Assembly: GCA_015661585.1 (NCBI GenBank)
Contig: DQVU01000219.1
Span: 1-6,124, forward strand
DNA length: 6,124 nt
Reading direction: 5' to 3'
From: Methanothermococcus okinawensis
GTDB taxonomy: Archaea; AGJL01; Methanococci; Methanococcales; Methanococcaceae
Shown: piece after piece, positions 1 to 5,183 of the stretch
How positions within the stretch are numbered: position 1 is the stretch's first letter
Layout: each line of letters begins with the position of its first letter
Position numbers and translations under genes: made by a program
The notes under the pieces: model-generated
Seen by the model: the letters and a program-made list of their open reading frames with translations, nothing else
Databases searched by the model: none
What the model was told of the DNA's origin: nothing

Positions 1-90
1 CTTCCCAGCTTCATTGGAGGGTTTTAAACAACCCTAAATCTTCGAAACTCCAAGTTTTTTGACAACTTCACCGGTTCGATAAAGTTTCAC
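1..90 (-). pseudogene. Possible remnant of a helix-turn-helix (IS607 resolvase / MerR-like) gene, left-truncated by the window
   Basis: Read on the - strand from a GTG at 90-88, the sequence encodes MKLYRTGEVVKKLGVSKI and then hits a TAG at 36-34. The pattern LY-x-TGEV-x-x-LGVS is typical of the N-terminal winged helix-turn-helix of MerR-like proteins, IS607-family serine resolvases and small DNA-binding domains. A GGGTGA SD-like site at 101-96 lies 5 bases before the GTG, and a TATA-like box lies further upstream. The recognition helix and everything after it would normally follow LGVSK; here the frame stops, and the remaining codons (GCLKPSNEAGK) match the family poorly. I infer an inactivated insertion-sequence remnant. 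Alternatives are a frameshifted gene continuing outside the window, or a chance short match. Only 90 bases are visible, so confidence is low. Confidence 0.35.
14..60. repeat. Overlapping inverted repeats followed by a T-run
   Basis: Two inverted repeats interlock. AGGGTT (18-23) pairs with AACCCT (30-35) around a 6-base loop, and TTGGAG (14-19) pairs with CTCCAA (48-53). They share bases 18-19, so both cannot be fully paired at once. On the + strand they are followed by six T residues (55-60), giving a terminator-like arrangement for any transcript entering from the left. All three + strand frames close within the first 62 bases, so a gene ending just here or to the left is possible. The repeats could equally be the end of a decayed mobile element. 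Confidence 0.3.
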
Positions 91-120
91 CGCCTTCACC
101 CAAAAGAAAACTAGTGACAA

Positions 121-134
121 AGATATTTAAAGAT
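121..134 (-). promoter_or_regulatory. TATA-like box for the leftward remnant (tentative)
   Basis: The - strand reads ATCTTTAAATATCT here. Its centre is about 26 bases upstream of position 101, where the SD-like GGGTGA of the leftward reading frame begins, which suits an archaeal TATA box with a very short leader. The motif is nearly symmetric and could also act on the + strand. Confidence 0.25.
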
Positions 135-149
135 TTAACTCATTATTTA

Positions 150-158
150 TTTATAAAA
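150..158 (+). promoter_or_regulatory. TATA box candidate for the three-gene operon
   Basis: TTTATAAAA resembles the archaeal box A consensus. With normal spacing, transcription would begin near 178-184, leaving a leader of about 60 bases before the first gene. A second A/T-rich match (CCATATAAAA, about 218-227) lies too close to the SD to be useful unless that mRNA is nearly leaderless. Inferred from sequence only. Confidence 0.4.
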
Positions 159-231
159 CAGCCCTAGAGAACACTCTTGATAGCATTTTTCTCTCTTTAG
201 GTAGATTAAATTTATCTCCATATAAAAAATT

Positions 232-241
232 AGGAGGTGAT
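232..241 (+). promoter_or_regulatory. Strong SD site that overlaps the annotated GTG start
   Basis: AGGAGGTGAT is a full complement of the archaeal 16S rRNA 3' end (AUCACCUCCU). The first GTG of the following reading frame (237-239) lies inside this site, so it cannot be used in the normal way. The in-frame ATT at 246-248 sits 4 bases after the site. Elsewhere in this window the matching spacer is 3 bases (acnX-type gene, cofH, mer), which favours initiation near 246. Confidence 0.7.
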
Positions 242-695
242 AAATATTACCACTGTAAAAAAGGATGATAATGAGAATATACAATTTAGGGTAAAAAAGG
301 GAAATTGGTTCGTTGTTAAAAAGATGGAAATCGATAAAAATACTAAGGATATAGATATTGCAAGGATATTGATATCTATAGATGAGACGGTGGATAGAAA
401 GATAGTGGAGTATCTTCCCTTCGATATGAAGAAACTTGAAGAGATCGCTGATGAGATATATAAAAAGAGGGGCAAGATAAAGAATGAAGATATAGTAGAG
501 GCTATCAAGAAGTTAAAATCTCCCAAGATAACTAGGAGATTAAGGGAGATAACAGACTCCAAGGAGGGTGTGGAGATACTTAAGGTTATCCTGAACAGAA
601 TTGTGTTAGAGAGGTTAGGTATTAAGACGAGGATAGATACTAAACTTATAGATAGATATATAGAGAGAGGTATGGATCTAGAAGTTAAGGGATAA
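237..695 (+). CDS. Conserved archaeal protein of unknown function (perhaps DUF2666-like)
   Basis: A 152-residue product from the outermost GTG, or 149 from the more likely ATT at 246. It is small, very charged (rich in Lys, Glu, Asp, Arg) and Ile-rich, with no signal peptide, membrane segment, Cys motif or recognised catalytic signature, so a soluble cytoplasmic protein is expected. The N-terminal third holds a likely beta segment (about residues 15-32, with GNWFVVKKMEID). The rest appears helical: residues 38-60 (DIARILISIDETVDRKIVEYL), 64-93, 96-106 and 110-128. The layout recalls the archaeal DUF2666 hypothetical family, but that assignment is from memory and unverified. An in-frame TAG at 231-233 limits the start region; the first ATG (324) would remove 29 residues including the GNWFVVKK segment. 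The next gene starts 2 bases after the stop, so the two are probably translationally coupled. Confidence 0.75.
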   Translation: MINITTVKKDDNENIQFRVKKGNWFVVKKMEIDKNTKDIDIARILISIDETVDRKIVEYLPFDMKKLEEIADEIYKKRGKIKNEDIVEAIKKLKSPKITRRLREITDSKEGVEILKVILNRIVLERLGIKTRIDTKLIDRYIERGMDLEVKG

Positions 696-697
696 CT

Positions 698-2209
698 ATG
701 TTATTCCTTAAGGCAAAACTGTTAGATATAGATCTAGGGAATAACGGAGTGATAGCAAATGAGAGAGATCTAATAGGGACAGAATATTACCCTCAGGATA
801 GGGTGCTGATAGAGAGTTCCAAGGGATCATTTATAGGAGTGTTATACACCACTAAAAGGATGGTTAAGGAGGGAGAGTTAGGCATAAGTAGAGGTTCCAT
901 AGAAGGTATAGAGGAGGGAGAGGAGGTAAGATTAAGGCATGCTCCCAGACCACAATCTCTAAGATATATAAAAAAGAAGATGGAAGGACAGGTACTGAGG
1001 CCTCAAGAGATACACACCATAGTAGATGAGATAGTCCAGGGGAAACTCTCAAATATAGAGTTAACAAGTTTTATAGTTTCCACCTATATACATGGGATGG
1101 AGATGGGAGAAATTGTAGAGATGGCTAAGAGAATGGGAGAAACTGGTGATAAACTTGAGTGGGACAAACATCCGGTGGTAGATGTCCACAGTATTGGAGG
1201 GGTGCCTGGGAACAAGTACGCCCTAATTACAGTACCTATTGTAGCCTCTGCAGGTATAGTTATTCCAAAGACATCCTCCAGGGCTATAACCTCTGCAGCT
1301 GGGACGGCAGATGTGATGGAGGTACTTACAAGGGTAAATTTAAATGCCCAGGAGATAAAAAGAGTAGTCAAAACTACCAACGGGTGTTTAGTTTGGGGAG
1401 GGGGTGTGAATTTAGCCCCTGCAGATGATATAATAATAAACGTGGAAAGACCACTTTCCATAGACCCCCAGCCTCAACTACTCTCAAGTGTTATGGCCAA
1501 GAAGATCGCGGCAGGTATCAACTATACAGTAATTGATATACCTGTGGGACCTGGAACTAAGATAAAAAATGAGAGGGAGGGTTACGCCCTTGCAAGGAAG
1601 TTTATAGAACTTGGTGAGAGAGTAGGGATAGCTGTAGAGTGCGCCATTACCTATGGAGGACAGCCTATAGGTAGGGCTGTGGGACCTGCCCTTGAGGCTA
1701 AGGAGGCACTTATGGCCTTAGAGGATCCTAAATCTGCCCCAAAAAGTTTAATCGAAAAATCTCTTTCTCTCGCTGGGATACTCCTGGAGTTGGGAGGGGC
1801 AGCACAGGTAGGGTCTGGAATGGAAATGGCTAGAAAGATCCTCTACTCTGGAAAGGCCCTGGAGAAATTTAAAGAGATAGTGATTGAACAGGGAGGAGGT
1901 ATTACCAACTCCGAGGACGTGGAGTTAGGGAAATACTTTGAGGACATTCCCTCTCCAAAGGATGGATACGTAGTATCCATATCCAATAAGGCAATAACAA
2001 ATATAGCAAAAGAGGCTGGCGCTCCTAAGGATAAAAAGGCTGGAGTGTTACTTTACGTGAAAAGAGGTAGTAAGGTAAACAAGGGGGATATACTCTACAG
2101 AATATACTCCAGTTCAGAGGAGAGATTGAGGTCTGCTGTTAAACTTGCCAGAAGGACGTATCCAGTAAGAGTAGAAGGCATGGTTATTAGAAGGGTTAGT
2201 AAATTCTAA
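698..2209 (+). CDS. deoA: AMP phosphorylase (archaeal thymidine-phosphorylase-like)
   Basis: Catalyses AMP + phosphate to adenine + ribose 1,5-bisphosphate; CMP and UMP are also substrates in studied archaeal enzymes. The product feeds ribose-1,5-bisphosphate isomerase and type III RubisCO in the cytoplasmic nucleotide salvage route. The 503 residues match the usual family length. Residues 1-84 form the N-terminal domain special to archaeal AMP phosphorylases. A helical domain follows (about 85-160), then the phosphate/nucleotide-binding core: GGVPGNKYAL (167-176), KTSSRAITSAAGTADVMEVL (191-210, the thymidine phosphorylase signature), GGGVNLAPADD (234-244), and SIDPQPQLLSS (254-264) with D256 as the expected proton donor. 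The C-terminal beta-rich domain (about 415-500) contains DGYV and ends with RVEGMV. The ATG is 2 bases after the upstream stop with only a weak SD (AAGGGAT), which suggests coupling to the gene before it. M. jannaschii MJ0667 is the family member it most recalls. Confidence 0.95.
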   Translation: MLFLKAKLLDIDLGNNGVIANERDLIGTEYYPQDRVLIESSKGSFIGVLYTTKRMVKEGELGISRGSIEGIEEGEEVRLRHAPRPQSLRYIKKKMEGQVLRPQEIHTIVDEIVQGKLSNIELTSFIVSTYIHGMEMGEIVEMAKRMGETGDKLEWDKHPVVDVHSIGGVPGNKYALITVPIVASAGIVIPKTSSRAITSAAGTADVMEVLTRVNLNAQEIKRVVKTTNGCLVWGGGVNLAPADDIIINVERPLSIDPQPQLLSSVMAKKIAAGINYTVIDIPVGPGTKIKNEREGYALARKFIELGERVGIAVECAITYGGQPIGRAVGPALEAKEALMALEDPKSAPKSLIEKSLSLAGILLELGGAAQVGSGMEMARKILYSGKALEKFKEIVIEQGGGITNSEDVELGKYFEDIPSPKDGYVVSISNKAITNIAKEAGAPKDKKAGVLLYVKRGSKVNKGDILYRIYSSSEERLRSAVKLARRTYPVRVEGMVIRRVSKF

Positions 2210-2216
2210 AGGTGAT
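2210..2216 (+). promoter_or_regulatory. SD site fixing a TTG start
   Basis: AGGTGAT directly follows the TAA of the AMP phosphorylase gene and lies 3 bases before TTG 2220-2222. No ATG fits at that spacing, and the family N-terminus (MYLTKEEE) begins exactly there, so the TTG start is well supported. Confidence 0.75.
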
Positions 2217-2219
2217 AAG

Positions 2220-3437
2220 TTGTACCTCACAAAGGAGGAGGAGAAAATATACAATGGAGAATATGGGGAAGTTCTTGAGATGGCTATGAACCTCTTAGTA
2301 TCCCTTGGAGACATATACGGGGCGGAGAGACTTATAGAGATATCCTCGGCCCAAATCTCTGGAGTATCCTACAAAACCATAGGGGAAGAGGGGTTGAACT
2401 TCTTAAGGGATATATCCAAAGGTGATGTTAAGGTATCTGTACCTACAACCTTGAACCCTGCAGGTATGGATCTATCTAGATACGAGGAACTTAATTTCCC
2501 TAGGGATTTTGTAAAGAAGCAACTGGAGATAATAAAGTGTTTCAAAAAGATGGGTGTTGAAATAGGATGCACCTGTACACCTTATCTATCTGGCAACATC
2601 CCCACTTACGGGGATCATATAGCCTGGGCAGAATCCTCTGCCGTATCCTATGCAAATTCTGTTATAGGGGCGAGGACAAACAGGGAAGGGGGCCCATCTG
2701 CTTTAGCCTCTGCACTAATTGGAAAAACACCTCTCTATGGATATCACCTAGATGAGAACAGGGTGCCAAGTTATACTGTTGAAGTAGAGGTAGAGTTAGA
2801 AGATATATCTGACTATGGGGTTTTAGGATCCTTAGTGGGAAGGATCGTAAAGAACGAAGTCCCATACTTTGTATTTAAAAATGGCATCTCTGGAGATAAG
2901 TACAGTAAGTTGAAGGCACTTGGGGCCTCTTTAGCCGCCAGTGGTGGTGTGGCACTCTATCACGTTGAAGGAATAACACCAGAGTGTAGAATGGGCAAAA
3001 TAGATATAGACGTCATAGAGAGGATAACTGTAACTAAGGAGGATATAGAGGAGGAGTATCATAGATTAAATACCACAGAGGAGAAACCTGATCTCATATG
3101 TATAGGGTGTCCACACTGTAGTTTAGAAGAGATAAAAGAGGTTGTAGATTTTATAGTGAAGAACAACATTGGGAGATCGGGATTTAACTGTGACCTCTGG
3201 GTATGCACCTCTATACATATCAAGGCTATTGCAGACAGGATGGGCTATACTGAGGTTATTGAGAGGACTGGAGGTAAGGTAGTATGTGACACCTGTATGG
3301 TTGTTGCCCCAATTGAGGAGATGGGTTATAAAAATGTTGCCACAAATTCAGGAAAGGCAGCAATATATCTGCCTAATTTCTGTGGTAGTAATGTTATATA
3401 TGGTAGTACCTCGGAGGTGTTAAAGAGGGGGTTGTGA
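2220..3437 (+). CDS. Phosphomevalonate dehydratase large subunit (aconitase X / DUF521 family)
   Basis: The archaeal enzyme dehydrates (R)-5-phosphomevalonate to trans-anhydromevalonate 5-phosphate in the modified mevalonate pathway for isoprenoid lipids. The 405 residues are a normal length for the catalytic large subunit. Diagnostic segments are NPAGMD (79-84), CTCTPYLSGNIPTYGDHIAWAE (117-138), SSAVSYANSVIGARTNREGG (139-158), CIGCPHC (294-300), CDTCMVVAP (356-364) and TNSGKAAIYLP (375-385). C119, C297 and one of C356/C359 are the likely iron-sulfur ligands, by family analogy. The enzyme normally needs a small DUF126 subunit, which is not in this window. The gene uses a TTG start, lies 10 bases after the AMP phosphorylase stop, and is last in the operon. 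Other aconitase-X members act on hydroxyproline derivatives in bacteria; the archaeal context favours the mevalonate role. Confidence 0.92.
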   Translation: MYLTKEEEKIYNGEYGEVLEMAMNLLVSLGDIYGAERLIEISSAQISGVSYKTIGEEGLNFLRDISKGDVKVSVPTTLNPAGMDLSRYEELNFPRDFVKKQLEIIKCFKKMGVEIGCTCTPYLSGNIPTYGDHIAWAESSAVSYANSVIGARTNREGGPSALASALIGKTPLYGYHLDENRVPSYTVEVEVELEDISDYGVLGSLVGRIVKNEVPYFVFKNGISGDKYSKLKALGASLAASGGVALYHVEGITPECRMGKIDIDVIERITVTKEDIEEEYHRLNTTEEKPDLICIGCPHCSLEEIKEVVDFIVKNNIGRSGFNCDLWVCTSIHIKAIADRMGYTEVIERTGGKVVCDTCMVVAPIEEMGYKNVATNSGKAAIYLPNFCGSNVIYGSTSEVLKRGL

Positions 3438-3478
3438 GTATAACAATAAAAGTTAATATCCCCAAGATAAATAGGAAT

Positions 3479-3499
3479 TCTATTTTTATTTTATTTTTT
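3479..3499 (+). terminator. T-rich terminator of the operon
   Basis: Three T-tracts separated by single A residues (TTTTT, TTTT, TTTTTT) lie about 42-62 bases after the last operon stop. Archaeal transcription commonly ends at U-rich stretches without a strong hairpin, and none is seen here. Confidence 0.6.
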
Positions 3500-3522
3500 A
3501 ACAATTTATCTCATGAACAAAA

Positions 3523-3533
3523 CTATTTATACC
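3523..3533 (+). promoter_or_regulatory. TATA-like box in the intergenic stretch
   Basis: CTATTTATACC fits an archaeal box A. The predicted start of transcription is about 3553-3557, some 12 bases before the SD-like AGGTGA at 3568. It lies just after the operon terminator, so it could start an independent transcript. Confidence 0.35.
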
Positions 3534-3587
3534 AAACAACAACTATTAAGGAATTTTGATAAAATCCAGGTGAAAAAGTAAATTTAG

Positions 3588-3615
3588 CTGTTATCTCCCG
3601 AGATATCTTGAACAG
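3588..3615 (+). repeat. Imperfect hairpin
   Basis: CTGTT (3588-3592) pairs with AACAG (3611-3615). Inside it, TATCTC (3592-3597) is the reverse complement of GAGATA (3600-3605), with a bulge (about 3606-3610) on the 3' side. As RNA it could form a stem of about ten pairs with a CCCG loop. It is the clearest secondary structure in the gap. Confidence 0.45.
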
Positions 3616-3781
3616 TAGAGAAATAAGATAAAATTTCTGTTAAACCCTTCTTCTTATTTTAATTTATAACTATACATAATCTCTCAAGATGTTTCCTGAA
3701 CATTAGGATATGATGAAAAAAGGATAGAAAGGAGAGTTATCTGTTTATACTTTAAAAATTTATATTCGGAGTGGATAGGAG

Positions 3782-3821
3782 TTTTATTTTTTAAATATTC
3801 TTTTTCGTAATTTTTTATTTT
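3782..3821 (+). terminator. Cluster of + strand T-tracts
   Basis: T-runs at 3782-3785, 3787-3792, 3801-3805, 3811-3816 and 3818-3821 form a typical archaeal U-rich termination zone for a + strand transcript. The operon already has a terminator 300 bases earlier, so this one is either a backup preventing read-through into the convergent cofH gene or the end of a separate small transcript. Confidence 0.4.
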
Positions 3822-3847
3822 AATTATTGTTATAATTTATAATATTA

Positions 3848-3861
3848 GTTACTTTTGTAAC
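3848..3861 (-). terminator. Small inverted repeat just after the cofH stop
   Basis: GTTAC (3848-3852) and GTAAC (3857-3861) form a perfect 5-base stem around TTTT, 11 bases past the cofH stop. There is no good U-tract right after it on the - strand; the next - strand T-runs are near 3755-3759 and 3715-3720. It may mark the 3' end of cofH mRNA, but the support is weak. Confidence 0.25.
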
Positions 3862-3871
3862 ATTTATTAAA

Positions 3872-4951
3872 TCACTCCAGTATTTCATATAAGGTATTCC
3901 TCTCCTTAGGGATCCTGCCTATCTCCCTAATAATACTTCTTATCTCCTCCACAGATAGACTGACACCGTACTCGGCACCTGCAGCCCTAGAGATGTTCTC
4001 CTCTATAAGAGTTCCTCCAAAGTCGTTGGCACCACATCTTAGGGCGACCTGGGCCATCTTCACCCCTAACTTTACCCATGACACCTGGATATTTCTTATA
4101 AGATCTTTAAACACTATCCTACTTATTGCGTAGATCTTAAGATCCTCTATACCTGTTGCACCTCTCCTAGCCCTCCCGTTAAGGTATATAGGGGCGAATC
4201 TGTGCATGAATGTTAAAGGTACAAACTCTGTAAATCCCCCAGTCTCCTCCTGTACCTCCTTTAATATAAAGAGGTGTTTAACTATATGTCTGTACTCCTC
4301 GATGTGACCGTACATTATGGTGCATGTTGTCTTTATTCCCAACTTATGGGCTGTTTTTATTACCTTTATCCATTCCCTTGTGGAGAGTTTAGAGGGACAG
4401 AGTTCAGCTCGAATGGTGTCATCTAGTATCTCAGCAGCTGTCCCAGGCATGGTGTTTAATCCCTTCTCCTTCAATATCTTTAATGCCTCCTTTATATTGA
4501 GACCTGCATTTTCAGAGGCAAATTTAACCTCCATTGGAGAGAATGCATGGATGTGAATACCTCCGTAAGGTTCAGTAACTCTATGAACTTTTTCCAGTAT
4601 CTCCCCTTGAAAGTAAGTATCCACCTTGGGATGGAGACCTCCCTGGATACATACCTCTGTACAACCCATCTTTTTTGCCTCTAAGGCTCTCCTAGCTATC
4701 TCCTCTATATCTAAAAAGTAAGCTCTTTTATCTCCCATATTCACCCTAAAGGCACAGAATTTACAATCGCCTACACAGATGTTGGTGTAGTTGATATTTC
4801 TGTTGACTACGTAAGTTACTACATCTCCCACAATAATTCTTCTGAGATTATCCCCTATCTTTAAAATATCAAATAGATTTTCCTCGTCCCTAAAAAGTTC
4901 TAAACACTCTCTCCGTGAGATATCTCTTGTATATAGTTTATCTAAGTCCAT
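3872..4951 (-). CDS. cofH: Fo synthase subunit 2, 5-amino-6-(D-ribitylamino)uracil--L-tyrosine 4-hydroxyphenyl transferase
   Basis: This radical S-adenosylmethionine enzyme joins the 4-hydroxybenzyl part of tyrosine to 5-amino-6-(D-ribitylamino)uracil. CofG then closes the ring to Fo, the chromophore of coenzyme F420. The 359-residue protein has the cluster motif CVGDCKFC (C59, C63, C66, i.e. C-x3-C-x2-C) in the CofH-type setting NRNINYTNIC (50-59); CofG has a different surrounding sequence. Other family segments are CIQGGLHP (101-108), HIHAFSPMEV (133-142), NTMPGTAAEIL (166-176), and GANDFGGTLIEENISRAAGA (307-326) near the C-terminus. The ATG is set by a perfect GGTGAT three bases upstream. 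No cofG is in the window. The gene is divergent from mer, whose product uses F420, and convergent with the three-gene operon. It is soluble, oxygen-sensitive by family, and recalls M. jannaschii MJ1431. Confidence 0.95.
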   Translation of the reverse strand: MDLDKLYTRDISRRECLELFRDEENLFDILKIGDNLRRIIVGDVVTYVVNRNINYTNICVGDCKFCAFRVNMGDKRAYFLDIEEIARRALEAKKMGCTEVCIQGGLHPKVDTYFQGEILEKVHRVTEPYGGIHIHAFSPMEVKFASENAGLNIKEALKILKEKGLNTMPGTAAEILDDTIRAELCPSKLSTREWIKVIKTAHKLGIKTTCTIMYGHIEEYRHIVKHLFILKEVQEETGGFTEFVPLTFMHRFAPIYLNGRARRGATGIEDLKIYAISRIVFKDLIRNIQVSWVKLGVKMAQVALRCGANDFGGTLIEENISRAAGAEYGVSLSVEEIRSIIREIGRIPKERNTLYEILE

Positions 4952-4954
4952 GAA

Positions 4955-4960
4955 ATCACC
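4955..4960 (-). promoter_or_regulatory. SD site of cofH
   Basis: The - strand reads GGTGAT followed by TTC and the ATG, the same 3-base spacer as the other well-supported starts in this window. This confirms the start at 4951. Confidence 0.75.
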
Positions 4961-5009
4961 GGTAAAAAAGAGTTAGGTGTTATATATAATAATTTAAGAA
5001 TTAACGACA

Positions 5010-5018
5010 TAATTTATA
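5010..5018 (-). promoter_or_regulatory. TATA box candidate of cofH
   Basis: The - strand reads TATAAATTA. Transcription would begin near 4987, giving a leader of about 35 bases. A second A/T-rich match at 4980-4989 (TTATATATAA) would place the start almost at the SD and is less likely. The left arm of a strong inverted repeat (5020-5027) touches the upstream side of this box, where TFB would bind. Confidence 0.45.
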
Positions 5019-5019
5019 C

Positions 5020-5050
5020 TATGGGATTTTAGGATATGTGATATCCCATA
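5020..5050. promoter_or_regulatory. Nested inverted repeats, candidate operator between cofH and mer
   Basis: TATGGGAT (5020-5027) is the exact reverse complement of ATCCCATA (5043-5050). Within the same stretch GGATAT (5032-5037) is the exact reverse complement of ATATCC (5041-5046), around GTG. The two pairings share the right-hand arm, so they are alternatives as a hairpin, while as DNA they offer two overlapping symmetric sites. The position directly upstream of the cofH TATA box and about 35-70 bases upstream of the likely mer TATA boxes suits a regulator acting on both genes. The regulator is unknown. Confidence 0.5.
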
Positions 5051-5083
5051 TTAGATTTTTAAATTGCTTAGAATATTTAAAAG

Positions 5084-5134
5084 TTATATTTATATTTTTC
5101 TATTTGATTTAAATGAGAATTAAATATATATATC
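5084..5134 (+). promoter_or_regulatory. TATA box candidates of mer
   Basis: Two A/T-rich boxes fit: TTATATTTATATT (5085-5097), giving a start near 5115-5120 and a leader of about 65 bases, and TTAAATATATATATC (5120-5134), giving a start near 5150-5155 and a leader of about 30 bases. I cannot decide between them from sequence. The whole stretch is very A+T-rich, as expected for a highly expressed methanogenesis gene. Confidence 0.4.
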
Positions 5135-5142
5135 AATAATAC

Positions 5143-5172
5143 TAATAATAATATCGGGAGTAATAATAATAT
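5143..5172 (+). repeat. Perfect 12-base direct repeat before mer
   Basis: TAATAATAATAT occurs at 5143-5154 and again at 5161-5172, separated by CGGGAG. The second copy abuts the mer SD. The 18-base period and the G/C-rich spacer stand out from the A+T-rich background. It may be a protein-binding site around the transcription start, an unstructured leader that helps ribosome loading, or a product of TAA-triplet slippage. Confidence 0.55.
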
Positions 5173-5173
5173 T

Positions 5174-5179
5174 AGGTGA
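5174..5179 (+). promoter_or_regulatory. SD site of mer
   Basis: AGGTGA is followed by four A residues and the ATG at 5184. Aligned to the GGTGAT pattern, the spacer is 3 bases, as for cofH and the TTG-started operon gene. Confidence 0.75.
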
Positions 5180-5183
5180 AAAA

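Larger units (their letters stand above)
3500..3871. other. Long intergenic stretch with promoter-like and SD-like signals but no convincing gene
   Basis: No reading frame longer than about 40 codons with a credible start exists here on either strand. On the + strand there is, in order, a TATA-like CTATTTATACC (3523-3533), an SD-like AGGTGA (3568-3573), an imperfect hairpin (3588-3615), a second inverted repeat (3689-3703), an A/T-rich box (about 3745-3767) and three T-tracts (3782-3821). This order would suit a small RNA of roughly 3555-3820 or a decayed short gene. The composition is clearly more A+T-rich than the flanking genes. Confidence 0.4.

Noticed and set aside
163..201. CCTAGAGAA and TTCTC...TAGG, a possible hairpin in the leader of the first operon gene.
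   Set aside because: The stem needs a 4-base bulge and a 17-base loop; it is too weak to claim as a riboswitch or terminator.
1084..1461. 125-codon antisense reading frame opposite the AMP phosphorylase gene.
   Set aside because: The sense strand encodes unmistakable catalytic motifs here, and the antisense frame has no start signal or recognisable domain.
3434..3559. GTG overlapping the stop of the dehydratase gene, opening a 41-codon frame that might be the missing small subunit.
   Set aside because: The product (MSITIKVNIPKINRNS...) has no DUF126 features, is too short, and runs straight through the T-rich terminator.
3696..3716. CTGA (3696-3699) and ATGATGA (3710-3716), resembling the D' and C' boxes of a C/D guide RNA.
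   Set aside because: No second C box upstream and no D-box CTGA at guide distance downstream were found, so the box set is incomplete.
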